Below, in pieces: positions 45,171 through 56,268 of a DNA stretch of 64,000 nt. The first letter of the stretch is position 1. Every line of letters begins with the position of its first letter. Source of the stretch: Cellulomonas gilvus ATCC 13127 (GTDB lineage Bacteria > Actinomycetota > Actinomycetes > Actinomycetales > Cellulomonadaceae); contig NC_015671.1 in the NCBI RefSeq assembly GCF_000218545.1, positions 930,001-994,000 on the forward strand, in the 5' to 3' direction. Both the position numbers and the translations under genes were made by a program. The notes beneath the pieces were generated by a model. That model did not search any database. It was not told where the DNA came from and saw only the letters and a program-made list of their open reading frames with translations.

Positions 45171-46900
45171 CCACCCCCACACCGGCCCGGCCGGGCACGG
45201 CCCGCGCGGGCGACGTCCTGCACGGGGTGGGCGTCGGGCGGCGCGGAGCCGTCGGGCCGGTGGCCCGCGTGCACGCGCTGCCGACGCTCGACCCCGAGGC
45301 GCCGCTGCTGGTCGACGGCCGGCCCGCGACGCCCGAGCAGGCGCACGCGGCGCTCGAGCGGGCGTTCGACGAGGTCGCGGCGGCCCTCACCGAGCAGGCG
45401 GAGCGGGCCACCGACACGGTGCGTGAGGTGCTCGCGGCGACGGCCCAGATGGCCGCCGACCGGGCGCTGCGCACGCAGACGCTCGCCCGCGTCGACGCGG
45501 GGGAGCCCGTGGTCCGCGCGCTCGACGCGGTCGTGGGGCAGTTCGCGACGATGTTCGTGGCCGCGGGTGGCTACCTCGCCGAACGTGTCACCGACCTGCG
45601 CTCGGTGCGGGACCGCGTGGTCGCACGCGCGCTCGGGCTGCCCGCACCGGGCGTGCCCGAGCTGCGCGAGCCGTCCGTGGTGGTCGCGGTCGACCTGGCG
45701 CCCGCGGACACCGCGGCGCTCGACCTCGACCACGTGCTGGCGATCGTCACCGAGCAGGGCGGCCCCACGGGTCACACCGCGATCATCGCGGGCCAGCTGG
45801 GGCTGCCGTGCCTGGTCCGGGTCGCGGGTGTCACGGAGCTGGCGGACGGCACCGTCGTCGCGGTGGACGCCGCGTCCGGGACGGTGGTCGTGGACCCCGA
45901 CGACGACGTGCGCTCCGAGCTCGAGGCGCGCTCGCGGGCCGAGCACGCGCTCGCGGCCGACACCGCACCGGGTGCCACGCGGGACGGCCACCCCGTCGCG
46001 CTGCTCGCGAACATCGGCACCGCGGCGGACGCCGAGCGTGTCGCGCCGGGCGCCGCGCAGGGCGTCGGGCTGTTCCGCACCGAGGTGCTGTTCCTCGAGC
46101 GGTCCACCGAGCCGACCGTGGCCGAGCAGGCCCAGACGTACGGCCGGGCGCTCACCGCGCTGGGCGGCCGCAAGGTCGTCGTCCGGACGCTCGACGCGGG
46201 CGCCGACAAGCCCCTGGCGTTCGCGACCCAGCCCGACGAGGAGAACCCCGCGCTGGGCGTGCGCGGGTTCCGCCTGGTGCGCAGCAACCCCGATCTGGTC
46301 GAGCACCAGCTCGAGGCGCTGGCCCGTGCGCAGGCGGAGACCGGGGTCGAGCCGTGGGTCATGGCGCCGATGGTCGCCACGCCCGACGAGGCGCGCGACT
46401 TCGCGTCGCGCGCGCGTGCGCACGGCCTGACGACCGTGGGCGTCATGGTCGAGGTCCCCGCGGCCGCGCTGCGGGCCCGCGAGATCCTCGCGGAGGTCGA
46501 CTTCGTCTCGCTCGGCACCAACGACCTCGCGCAGTACACGATGGCCACCGACCGGCTCCGCGGCGAGCTCGCGGACCTGCTGGACCCGTGGCAGCCCGCG
46601 GTGCTCGAGCTGGTCGCGGCCACCGCACGCGCGGGCACCGCGCTCGGCAAGCCCGTGGGTGTGTGCGGCGAGTCGGCGTCCGACCCGCTCATGGCGCTCG
46701 TGCTGGTCGGCCTCGGCGTCACGAGCCTGTCGATGGCGCCCTCGGCGATCCCGGCCGTGCGGTACGCCGTGCGCGCGCACACGGCCGACCAGTGCGCGGC
46801 GATCGCCGCGGCCGCGCTCGGCGCCGGCTCGGCGCAGTCCGCGCGCGCCACGGTGCTCGCGCAGCTCGACCCGGGTGTGCGCGTGACCCTGGGCGTCTGA
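45167..46900 (+). CDS. ptsI: PTS enzyme I (phosphoenolpyruvate-protein phosphotransferase)
   Basis: A 577-residue enzyme that starts the PTS phosphate chain from PEP. The phospho-His motif is GGPTGHTAIIAGQLG with His203; most enzymes have GGRTSHTAI, so two neighbouring residues differ. The C-terminal PEP-binding barrel has GLFRTEVLFLE, VVRTLDAGADKPL and LGTNDLAQYTMATDR. It ends the operon and is followed by a very strong hairpin. Confidence 0.95.
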   Translation: MTTPTPARPGTARAGDVLHGVGVGRRGAVGPVARVHALPTLDPEAPLLVDGRPATPEQAHAALERAFDEVAAALTEQAERATDTVREVLAATAQMAADRALRTQTLARVDAGEPVVRALDAVVGQFATMFVAAGGYLAERVTDLRSVRDRVVARALGLPAPGVPELREPSVVVAVDLAPADTAALDLDHVLAIVTEQGGPTGHTAIIAGQLGLPCLVRVAGVTELADGTVVAVDAASGTVVVDPDDDVRSELEARSRAEHALAADTAPGATRDGHPVALLANIGTAADAERVAPGAAQGVGLFRTEVLFLERSTEPTVAEQAQTYGRALTALGGRKVVVRTLDAGADKPLAFATQPDEENPALGVRGFRLVRSNPDLVEHQLEALARAQAETGVEPWVMAPMVATPDEARDFASRARAHGLTTVGVMVEVPAAALRAREILAEVDFVSLGTNDLAQYTMATDRLRGELADLLDPWQPAVLELVAATARAGTALGKPVGVCGESASDPLMALVLVGLGVTSLSMAPSAIPAVRYAVRAHTADQCAAIAAAALGAGSAQSARATVLAQLDPGVRVTLGV

Positions 46901-46902
46901 CC

Positions 46903-46953
46903 CCCGCGGGGCGCACCGGGCCGAGCTCCCCCCGGCTCGGTGCGCCCCGCGGG
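46903..46953 (+). terminator. ptsI operon terminator
   Basis: CCCGCGGGGCGCACCG (46903-46918) pairs perfectly with CGGTGCGCCCCGCGGG (46938-46953), a 16-bp stem, with a further inner GGCCGAG/GGCTCGG-type pairing in the loop. Confidence 0.85.
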
Positions 46954-46983
46954 TGCGACAGGCCGTCCGCGTACGCTGACCGC

Positions 46984-48618
46984 ATGGCGAACGACCACGG
47001 CCCGCACGCCGAGCTCTTCGACCCCGAGACCGACCCCCTGGCCACGTACGTCCTGGAACCCGAGGACGTCGCCACGCTGCTGGCGCGGGTCGTGAGCTCA
47101 CCGGGCGCGGCGACGACGACCTCGCACGCCCCGTTCACGGGCGCCCCGATCGCGGCCGTGCCGCAGTCGACCGTGCAGGACGTGGCGCGCGCCGCGCGCC
47201 AGGCCCGCGCGGCGCAGCGGCTGTGGTCCGCGCAGCCCGTGCGTGAGCGCGCCGCGGTGCTCTCGCGCCTGCACGACCTGCTGCTGGAGCGGCAGTCCGA
47301 CGTGCTGGACCTCATCCAGCTCGAGACCGGCAAGGCCCGCGTCTCGGCGTTCGAGGAGGTCGCGGACATCGCGCAGGTCGCGCGGCACTACGCCGTGCGT
47401 GCGCGGCGCTACCTCGCGCCGCGGCGCGTCGCGGGCCTCGTGCCCGGGCTCACGGACGTGCGCGTGCTGCGGCACCCGGTCGGCGTCGTGGGGATCGTCG
47501 CGCCCTGGAACTTCCCGCTCACGCTCACGCTGGGCGACGTGCTGCCCGCGCTCGTCGCGGGCAACGCGGTGCTGCTGCGCCCCGACCCCCAGACCGCGCT
47601 GACGTCGCTGTGGGCCGCCGAGCTGCTCGAGGACGCGGGGCTGCCCGCGGGTGTGCTGCAGGTCGTCGTGGGCGACGGTCCGACCGTCGGCGGTGCCGTG
47701 ATCGAGCACAGCGACCACGTGAGCTTCACCGGGTCGACCCGGACGGGCCGTGCCGTCGCCGCAGCGGCGGGGGAGCGGCTCGTGCCCGCGACGCTCGAGC
47801 TCGGCGGCAAGAACGCGATGTACGTCGCGCCCGACGTCGACGTCGAGACCGCGGCCGAGGGCGCCGTCCGCGCGTGCTTCGTGGGCGCGGGGCAGGTGTG
47901 CGTGAGCATCGAGCGCATCTACGTGCACCGCGACGTGCTGGACGACTTCACCGAGGCGTTCGCGCGGCGCACGCGCGCGCTGCGGCTCGGCGCGGGCCTG
48001 GACTACCGGGCCGACGTCGGTTCGCTCACGTCCGCGGCCCAGCTCGCGACGGTCGTCGAGCACGTCGAGGACGCGATCGGGCACGGCGCCCGCGTCCTGG
48101 CCGGCGGCGTGCACCGCAGCGACCTGGGTCCGTGGTTCTACGAGCCGACCATCCTGCTCGACGTGCCGCCCCAGGCGCGCCTGTTCCGCGAGGAGACGTT
48201 CGGGCCCGTCGTCTCGCTGTACCCCGTGGCGTCCGACGACGAGGCCGTGGCCGCGATGAACGACACCGAGTTCGGGCTCAACGCGAGCATCTGGACCGCC
48301 GACGCGCGCCGGGGTGCCGCGCTCGCGCGCCGCGTGCACGCGGGCTCGGTCAACGTCAACGAGGGCTACGTGGCCACGTGGGCGTCCGTGGGCGCGCCGC
48401 AGGGCGGCTGGGGGTCGTCCGGCATCGGCGTCCGGCACGGACGCGAGGGTCTCTGGGAGACCACCCGCCTGCAGACCGTCGCCGTGCAGCACGGCACGCA
48501 CGGTGCGCTCGGGCTGCCGCCCGCGGGCCTGCGCCGCCTGTTCGAGCTGGGCACCGACGTGTGGCCCGAGGTCTACACGCAGCTGCTGCGCGCCATGAAG
48601 GCCGCGCGCCTGCCCTGA
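46984..48618 (+). CDS. aldehyde dehydrogenase, succinate-semialdehyde dehydrogenase-like (GabD2 type)
   Basis: A 544-residue NAD(P)-dependent dehydrogenase. GIVAPWNFPLTLTLGD and FTGSTRTGRAVAAAAGE bind the cofactor. The general base is Glu272 (LELGGKN) and the nucleophile Cys306 (GQVCVSIERIYV). The overall pattern is nearest the mycobacterial GabD2 group. TACGCT (46972-46977) ends 6 nt before the ATG, so it is probably leaderless. It stands alone between two strong terminators. Confidence 0.88.
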   Translation: MANDHGPHAELFDPETDPLATYVLEPEDVATLLARVVSSPGAATTTSHAPFTGAPIAAVPQSTVQDVARAARQARAAQRLWSAQPVRERAAVLSRLHDLLLERQSDVLDLIQLETGKARVSAFEEVADIAQVARHYAVRARRYLAPRRVAGLVPGLTDVRVLRHPVGVVGIVAPWNFPLTLTLGDVLPALVAGNAVLLRPDPQTALTSLWAAELLEDAGLPAGVLQVVVGDGPTVGGAVIEHSDHVSFTGSTRTGRAVAAAAGERLVPATLELGGKNAMYVAPDVDVETAAEGAVRACFVGAGQVCVSIERIYVHRDVLDDFTEAFARRTRALRLGAGLDYRADVGSLTSAAQLATVVEHVEDAIGHGARVLAGGVHRSDLGPWFYEPTILLDVPPQARLFREETFGPVVSLYPVASDDEAVAAMNDTEFGLNASIWTADARRGAALARRVHAGSVNVNEGYVATWASVGAPQGGWGSSGIGVRHGREGLWETTRLQTVAVQHGTHGALGLPPAGLRRLFELGTDVWPEVYTQLLRAMKAARLP

Positions 48619-48622
48619 CGCA

Positions 48623-48659
48623 CGCGTGCCCGGCACCCACGGTGGGTGCCGGGCACGCG
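48623..48659. terminator. bidirectional terminator between the aldehyde dehydrogenase and ackA
   Basis: A 17-bp perfect stem: CGCGTGCCCGGCACCCA (48623-48639) with TGGGTGCCGGGCACGCG (48643-48659), and a 3-nt loop. It sits in 53 bp between converging genes. Confidence 0.88.
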
Positions 48660-48671
48660 GGGTCGAACGGA

Positions 48672-49879
<1,208 letters not shown>

Positions 49880-49883
<4 letters not shown>

Positions 49884-51964
49884 GCCTGGCCTTCCTCGCG
49901 GGCCGTCTGGGCCTGCGCCTGGATCGCGGTGATCGCGACGGTGTTGACGATGTCCTGCACGAGAGCGCCCCGTGACAGGTCGTTGACGGGCTTGCGCAGA
50001 CCCTGCAGCACCGGGCCGATGGCCACGGCGCCGGCCGAGCGCTGCACGGCCTTGTAGGTGTTGTTGCCGGTGTTGAGGTCCGGGAACACGAAGACGGTCG
50101 CACGTCCCGCGACGGCCGAGTCGGGCATCTTCGTCTTCGCGACCGAGGCGTCCACGGCCGCGTCGTACTGGATGGGGCCCTCGATCGACAGGTCGGGGCG
50201 GCGCTCGCGCACCAGTGCGGTCGCGGCGCGCACCTTGTCCACGTCCGCGCCCGAGCCGGACTCGCCCGTGGAGTAGGAGAGCATCGCGATGCGCGGCTCG
50301 ATGCCGAACTGCTCGGCGGTCGCGGCCGACGAGATCGCGATGTCCGCGAGCTGCTCGGCCGTCGGGTCCGGGATGACCGCGCAGTCGGCGTACACCAGCA
50401 CGCGGTCCTCGAGGCACATGAGGAACGCGCTCGAGACGTTCGACGTGCCGGGAGCGGTCTTGATGATCTCGAACGACGGCTTGATGGTGTGGGCCGTGGT
50501 GTGCAGGGCCCCGGAGACCATGCCGTCGGCCAGACCCAGGTGGACCATCATCGTGCCGAAGTAGGACACCGACGGGACGATCTCGCGCGCGCGCTCGACC
50601 GTCATGCCCTTGTGCGCGCGGATCTGCGCGTACTCGGCCGCGAACCGGTCCACGTACTGCGGGTCGTGCGGGTCGATCACCTGTGCGCCCTCGATCGCCA
50701 GACCGAGCTCGGCGGCGCGTGCGCGGATGGCGGCCTCGTCGCCCAGGATCGTCAGGTCCGCGACGCCGCGCTCGAGCAGCGTGGACGCCGCGCGCAGGAT
50801 GCGGTCGTCGTTGCCCTCCGGCAGCACGATGTGCCGGCGGTCCGAGCGCGCCCGGTCCAGCAGCCCGTACTCGAACATCAGCGGCGTGACCACGTCGGGC
50901 TTGGCGACGTCGAGCGCCGCGAGCAGCGCGTGCCCGTCCACGTGCCGCTCGAACAGCGACAGGGCCAGGTCCACCTTGCGCTGCGAGTCGGCCGACAGGC
51001 GCCCGCGCGTCGAGGCGACCGTGCTCGCGGTGCGGAACGTCCCCATGTCGGTCGCGATGATCGGCAGCTTGCTGCCGAGGCCGTCGACCAGGCGCTGGAT
51101 GGTCTTGGCGGGCCGGAAGCCGCCGTTGAGGATGATGCCCGCGAGCGTCGGGAAGCCGTCCGCCTGGTGCGCGAGCAGCAGGCCCAGCAGGATGTCCGCA
51201 CGGTCGCCCGGGGTCATGATGACCGCGCCGTCCGAGAGCCGGCCCAGCAGGTGCTCGATCTCCATGGCACCCACGAGCATGTCGAGGACCTCGCGGCCCA
51301 GCAGCTCCGGGTCGCCCGAGATGAGCGTCCCGCCCACGGCCTCGCTCAGCTGGCCCATGGTGGGTGCGCTGAGCAGCGGGCTCTCGGGCAGCGCCCATGC
51401 GGGCCGCCCGGCGCTCTGCAGCAGCCGCCGCACCACGTCGACCGACTGGGCCGAGCAGCGGTTCGCGACGACCGCGGCGACGTGCGCGTGGTTGGCGTCG
51501 AGCTCCTGCACCGAGACGTCGACGACCTGCTCGATGTCGGCGGGCGTGCGACGGTCGCCGTTCACGACGAGCACGACGGGCGCGCCCAGGTTCGCGGCGA
51601 TGCGCGCGTTGTACGCGAGCTCGGTGGGCCCGGTCACGTCGGCGTAGTCGGTGCCGACGACGACGACGGCGTCGCAGCGCCGCTCGACCGCGTGGAAGCG
51701 CTGCACGATCCGGGACAGCGCGGCCTCGGCGTCGGCGTGCACCTCCTCGTAGGTCGCGCCCACGCACTCGTCGTAGGACAGGTCGACCCCGTCGTGCTCG
51801 AGCAGCAGCTCGAGCACGTAGTCGCGCTTCTCGCTGGATCGGGCCACGGGCCGGAACACCCCGACGCGCTGGACCGTGCGGGCCAGGAGGTCGAGGAGGC
51901 CGAGGGCGACGGTGGACTTGCCGGTGTCCCCCTCGGGGGAGGCGACGTAGATGCTGCGTGCCAC
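49880..51964 (-). CDS. pta: phosphate acetyltransferase (long form)
   Basis: A 694-residue enzyme interconverting acetyl-CoA and acetyl phosphate. The N-terminal third is the BioD-like P-loop domain (ASPEGDTGKST, about 8-18), then a DRTGG-like regulatory middle, then the catalytic PTA_PTB domain (HIVLPEGNDDRILRAA ... VFPDLNTGNNTYKAVQRSA). Full-length actinobacterial Pta has this size. GTG 51964 is the start giving the complete P-loop domain. It is separated from xfp by a terminator, so it probably has its own promoter. Confidence 0.95.
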
Positions 51965-52029
51965 GGTGGGCGTACTCCAGTCCTGCGAGACGTGCTGCGG
52001 GTGGGTGGTGCGGTGTGCTGCTGGACGAA

Positions 52030-52057
52030 GGGGGCGGGCCGTTGCCGGCCCGCCCCC
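52030..52057 (-). terminator. xfp terminator
   Basis: GGGGGCGGGCC (52030-52040) pairs with GGCCCGCCCCC (52047-52057) over 6 nt. It lies 11 bp after the xfp stop and before pta, so it should limit read-through from xfp into pta. Confidence 0.8.
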
Positions 52058-52067
52058 TCGCGTGGTC

Positions 52068-54545
52068 CTACTCGTTGTCTCCGCCGGTCGTGACCGTGGC
52101 GTCGACCTGCTCGGTCGCCGCCAGGTCCTGCGCGTCCGGCCAGACCCAGTCGCGCACCTCGGGGAGGTCGTCCCCGTGTGCGCGGGTGTACTGCCGGGCC
52201 GCGAGCCGTGCGTCCACCATCTTCTGACGAAGTCCGGCCCGACGCGTGCCCAGGCTCGGCACACGGTCGATGACGTCGATCACCAGGTGGAACCGGTCGA
52301 GGTCGTTCAGCATGACCATGTCGAACGGCGTGGTGGTGGTGCCCTCCTCCTTGTAGCCGCGCACGTGGATGTTGCTGTGCCCGTTGCGGCGGTACGTGAG
52401 GCGGTGGATCAGCCACGGGTAGCCGTGGTACGCGAAGATCACCGGACGGTCCGCGGTGAACAGGCCGTCGAACTCGCGGTCGGACAGGCCGTGCGGGTGC
52501 TCCCGCTCGTCCTGCAGCCGCATGAGGTCGACGACGTTGATCACGCGCACCTTGAGCTCGGGCACCTCGCGACGCAGGATGTCCGCGGCCGCGAGCACCT
52601 CGAGCGTGGGCACGTCACCCGCGGCGGCGAGCACCACGTCGGGCTCCTCGCCGTCGACCTCGGTGCCGGCCCACTCCCAGATGCCCAGACCACGCGTGCA
52701 GTGCGCGATCGCCTGCTCCATGGTGAGGAAGTTCGGGGCGGGCTGCTTGCCCGAGACGACCACGTTCACGTACTGCCGGCTGCGCAGGCAGTGGTGGTAC
52801 GTGCTGAGCAGCGTGTTGGCGTCCGGCGGCAGGTACACCCGCACGACCTCGGCCTTCTTGTTGACCACGTGGTCGATGAAGCCGGGGTCCTGGTGGCTGA
52901 AGCCGTTGTGGTCCTGGCGCCACACGTGGCTCGACAGCAGGTAGTTGAGGCTCGCGATCGGCCGGCGCCACGGGATGTCGTTGGTGACCTTGAGCCACTT
53001 CGCGTGCTGGTTGAACATCGAGTCGACGATGTGGATGAACGCCTCGTAGCTGGTGAACAGCCCGTGGCGCCCGGTCAGCAGGTAGCCCTCGAGCCAGCCC
53101 TGGCACTGGTGCTCCGAGAGCATCTCCATGACCCGGCCCGCGCGCGACATGTGCTCGTCGACGTCGGCACCGTAGAACTCGGCGTTCCACTGCTTGTCCG
53201 TGACCTCGTACACGGCCTGCAGACGGTTGGACGCCGTCTCGTCGGGCCCGAAGATCCGGAAGTTGTCGGGGTTCCGGCGCACGACCTCGGTGAGGTAGTT
53301 GCCCAGGATGCGCGGTGCCTCGGAGATCGACCCGCCCGGCTTGGGCACGTCGACCGCGAACTCGCGGAAGTCCGGCAGGCGCAGGTCCTTGAGCAGGATG
53401 CCGCCGTTGGCGTGCGGGTTGTCCGACATCCGCAGGTCGCCCTGCGGCGCCAGCGCCCGGATCTCCGGGTCCACACGGCCGGTCGCGTCGAACAGCTCGC
53501 TCGGCCCGTAGGACTGCAGCCACTGCTCGAGCACGTGCAGGTGCGCCTCGGTGTCCCGCGCGCTCGCGAGCGGCACCTGGTGCGCGCGCCACGAGCCGGT
53601 GGTCTTCTTGCCGTCGATCTCGTCCGGACCGGTCCAGCCCTTGGGGGTGCGGAACACGATCATGGGCCACATCGGCCGGCTCAGGTCGCCCTGCGCCGCG
53701 CGCGCCTTGATCTCCGCGATCTCGTCGAGCACCTCGTCGAGCAGCGTCGCGAACCGGCGGTGCACCTCGACCGCGGGCTCGTCGGCGTCGAACCCGCCGA
53801 CGAACACGTGCGGCTTGTGGCCGTAGCCGACCATGAGCGCCTCGAGCTCGTCGTCGCTGATGCGCGCCAGGACGGTCGGGTTGGCGATCTTGTAGCCGTT
53901 GAGGTGCAGGATCGGCAGCACGACGCCGTCCTGCGCGGGGTTGACGAACTTGTTGGAGTGCCAGCTGGTGGCCAGCGGCCCCGTCTCCGCCTCGCCGTCG
54001 CCGATGACGGTCGCGACGAGCAGGTCGGGGTTGTCGAACGCCGCACCGTAGGCGTGCGACAGCGCGTAGCCGAGCTCACCGCCCTCGTGGATCGAGCCCG
54101 GCGTCTCGGGGGCGACGTGGCTGGGGATGCCGCCCGGGAACGAGAACTGACGGAACAGGCGCGTCAGGCCCTCCTCGTCCTCGGTGATGTCCGAGTAGGT
54201 CTCCGAGTACGTGCCGTCCAGGTACGCGCTCGCGACCAGGCCGGGACCGCCGTGACCCGGACCGGTCACGTAGATGGTCGACTGGCTGCGCTCGGCGATC
54301 GCCCGGTTGAGGTGCGCGTACAGGAAGTTCAGGCCCGGGGTGGTGCCCCAGTGGCCCAGCAGGCGGGGCTTGACGTGGTCGCGCGTCAGCGGCTCACGCA
54401 GCAGCGGGTTGTCCAGCAGGTAGATCTGACCCACGGACAGGTAGTTCGCGGCACGCCACCACCGGTCGATCCGGTCGAGGGTGTCGTCGGTCACCGGGGC
54501 GCCGCTGCCCGCCTGCCATGCGGTCGCCGTCGTCGTCGTCCTCAT
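52068..54545 (-). CDS. xfp: xylulose-5-phosphate/fructose-6-phosphate phosphoketolase
   Basis: An 825-residue ThDP enzyme cleaving xylulose-5-P or fructose-6-P with phosphate to acetyl phosphate. [62 protein letters not shown] (in pieces), the ThDP motif [19 protein letters not shown] and [15 protein letters not shown] are standard. ATG 54545 follows AGGAG. With pta and ackA it forms a bifid-type shunt giving acetyl-CoA and ATP without losing carbon as CO2. Confidence 0.96.
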   Translation of the reverse strand: MRTTTTATAWQAGSGAPVTDDTLDRIDRWWRAANYLSVGQIYLLDNPLLREPLTRDHVKPRLLGHWGTTPGLNFLYAHLNRAIAERSQSTIYVTGPGHGGPGLVASAYLDGTYSETYSDITEDEEGLTRLFRQFSFPGGIPSHVAPETPGSIHEGGELGYALSHAYGAAFDNPDLLVATVIGDGEAETGPLATSWHSNKFVNPAQDGVVLPILHLNGYKIANPTVLARISDDELEALMVGYGHKPHVFVGGFDADEPAVEVHRRFATLLDEVLDEIAEIKARAAQGDLSRPMWPMIVFRTPKGWTGPDEIDGKKTTGSWRAHQVPLASARDTEAHLHVLEQWLQSYGPSELFDATGRVDPEIRALAPQGDLRMSDNPHANGGILLKDLRLPDFREFAVDVPKPGGSISEAPRILGNYLTEVVRRNPDNFRIFGPDETASNRLQAVYEVTDKQWNAEFYGADVDEHMSRAGRVMEMLSEHQCQGWLEGYLLTGRHGLFTSYEAFIHIVDSMFNQHAKWLKVTNDIPWRRPIASLNYLLSSHVWRQDHNGFSHQDPGFIDHVVNKKAEVVRVYLPPDANTLLSTYHHCLRSRQYVNVVVSGKQPAPNFLTMEQAIAHCTRGLGIWEWAGTEVDGEEPDVVLAAAGDVPTLEVLAAADILRREVPELKVRVINVVDLMRLQDEREHPHGLSDREFDGLFTADRPVIFAYHGYPWLIHRLTYRRNGHSNIHVRGYKEEGTTTTPFDMVMLNDLDRFHLVIDVIDRVPSLGTRRAGLRQKMVDARLAARQYTRAHGDDLPEVRDWVWPDAQDLAATEQVDATVTTGGDNE

Positions 54546-54856
54546 GCATCGCTCCTGAAGTCGTCCCGCAGCCGCGCCGCGAGCCTGGATCCAGCCAACC
54601 GTGCAGCGGGCCCGCACCGTGGGACGTCCGGCCCAACGGCGCGGTGACGCCACCTGCCATACAACACCGAACCCGCTCCCCACGCAGCCACGCCCCCGTG
54701 CTGACCGGCCTGCGGGGCGCGGGTGTGATCTTGGCGACGCAGGCCGTCGCGGGCGTGTCGGGGCGGCCTGCGGCGGCCCTGCGGCACGCCGACGGCGGGT
54801 CCGTGGCGTGGCGGTCGTCACGTCCGGCACCCGGCGGCGGCGACTACCGTGGGGCC
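54546..54856. other. 311-bp divergent intergenic region, xfp/SURF1
   Basis: No convincing gene. It contains the xfp ribosome-binding site at its left end and, at its right end, TACCGT (54845-54850) 6 nt before the SURF1 GTG. A short AT-richer patch near 54655-54672 is the likeliest place for the xfp promoter, but I see no good -35/-10 pair there. Confidence 0.4.
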
Positions 54857-55750
54857 GTGCCCCAGTCCTCGCCCGACGACGCCGCGGCCGTGCAGGACCC
54901 GTGGGCGCCGCGGGAGGGCCGCGAGCCGACCACGCTCCTGCGCGCGGCGGTCCGCCCGCGCATGCTCGCGCTGCTGGTGCTGCTGCTCGCCGCTGCCACC
55001 GTGTGCGGCCTGCTCGGCGCGTGGCAGCTGGGCCGCGCGGAGGTGCGCGGGCACGCCGCGCAGGAGCGCCACGACGCCGAGCTGGCCGCGGCCGCACCCG
55101 TGCCGCTCGGGGACGTGCTCGCGCCGCAGGAGTCGTTCCGCGGCGAGCTCGTCGCGCGCAAGGTCGCGCTGACCGGGCGGTACGAGCCGGCCGGTCAGGT
55201 GCTGGTGCCCGACCGCGTGCACGACGGCGCGGACGGCTACCTGGTGCTCACGCCGCTGCGCGTGACGGACACGGGCGGCGCGGCCGCGGGCGGGGCGGAC
55301 GCGAGCGGCGCGGTGCTGCCGGTGGTGCGCGGCTGGGTCGCCGCACCGGGCGACGCGGACGTGCCGCCGGCCGGGTCCGTGGACGTCGTCGGCTACCTGC
55401 AGGCGTCCGAGCAGTCGGGTGACGGCGTGGCCGACGGGCGCGCGACCGCGATCTCGTCGGCGGAGCTCGTCGGGGCGTGGGGCGGCCCCATCTACACCGG
55501 CTACCTGGTGGTCGTGTCCTCCGCGCCGGCGCAGTCCGCGGGCCTCGCGCTGCTCGACCCGCCCCGCACGCCCGGCGAGGGCCTCAACCTGCAGAACCTC
55601 GCGTACGCCGCGCAGTGGTGGATCTTCGGCGGGTTCGCCGTCCTGCTGTGGTGGCGCATGGTCCGCGACGAGGCGCGCGGCGGGCGCGCCGAGGCCTCCC
55701 CGGAGACCGCGCCGTCGCCGGGACTGGTCGCGGGCCCCTCCGCCGGGTGA
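54857..55750 (+). CDS. SURF1-family cytochrome oxidase assembly protein
   Basis: A 297-residue protein with two transmembrane helices (about 35-55 and 255-275) around a large extracytoplasmic domain, the SURF1/Shy1 layout. [14 protein letters not shown] after helix 1, [21 protein letters not shown] and [19 protein letters not shown] before the end are the conserved pieces. SURF1 proteins help build haem a3-containing oxidase. GTG 54857 follows TACCGT with 6 nt between: probably leaderless. Confidence 0.88.
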   Translation: MPQSSPDDAAAVQDPWAPREGREPTTLLRAAVRPRMLALLVLLLAAATVCGLLGAWQLGRAEVRGHAAQERHDAELAAAAPVPLGDVLAPQESFRGELVARKVALTGRYEPAGQVLVPDRVHDGADGYLVLTPLRVTDTGGAAAGGADASGAVLPVVRGWVAAPGDADVPPAGSVDVVGYLQASEQSGDGVADGRATAISSAELVGAWGGPIYTGYLVVVSSAPAQSAGLALLDPPRTPGEGLNLQNLAYAAQWWIFGGFAVLLWWRMVRDEARGGRAEASPETAPSPGLVAGPSAG

Positions 55751-55806
55751 CCATGAACCTGCGCGCCGGACCCGGGCCGCGCGCACCGCACGCCAAGGAG
55801 AACAGC

Positions 55807-56226
55807 ATGCTCGCGCAGGGCACGTACGACGCCGACTACCTCGCGGGCTGCCGCGCCCAGATCGGTGCCGACATCGCCGCGTTCGACAACGCCCGGATCG
55901 ACGCGCAGGGGAGCGAGGACGTCCTCGGCGACCTCGAGCTCAGCTACTTCGCGGCGCTGCTGCTCTCGCTCGAGATGCGGTTCGTGGACCGGCCGCGGGA
56001 CGTCGAGGGCACGGACGGCAACCCGCTCAACGAGGTCCGGGTCATCGCGCGGTCGCTCATGACGAACGGCGGCCGGATGCTCGCCGACGCGTCGCTGCCG
56101 CTCGACCCCGCCAGGACCGTCCTCGGCCTGCGCCCGGGTGACGACATCCAGCTGCGCTACGACGACTTCGTGCGGCTGTCCGACGCGTTCTTCACCGAGC
56201 TCGAGGCGCGCTACTCGCCCGAGTGA
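55807..56226 (+). CDS. hypothetical protein
   Basis: A 139-residue soluble, acidic, mostly helical protein (for example LSYFAALLLSLEMRFVDRP and DDFVRLSDAFFTELEARY). I recognise no family. ATG 55807 has AAGGAG 6 nt upstream. It lies 56 bp after the SURF1 gene in the same direction, possibly the same transcript, and is followed by a strong terminator. Confidence 0.6.
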   Translation: MLAQGTYDADYLAGCRAQIGADIAAFDNARIDAQGSEDVLGDLELSYFAALLLSLEMRFVDRPRDVEGTDGNPLNEVRVIARSLMTNGGRMLADASLPLDPARTVLGLRPGDDIQLRYDDFVRLSDAFFTELEARYSPE

Positions 56227-56230
56227 GCCC

Positions 56231-56260
56231 GCGCCGCCCCCGCGGTCGCGGGGGCGGCGC
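56231..56260. terminator. bidirectional terminator
   Basis: GCGCCGCCCCCGC (56231-56243) pairs perfectly with GCGGGGGCGGCGC (56248-56260) over GGTC, between two converging genes. Confidence 0.85.
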
Positions 56261-56268
56261 CGGCCTGC

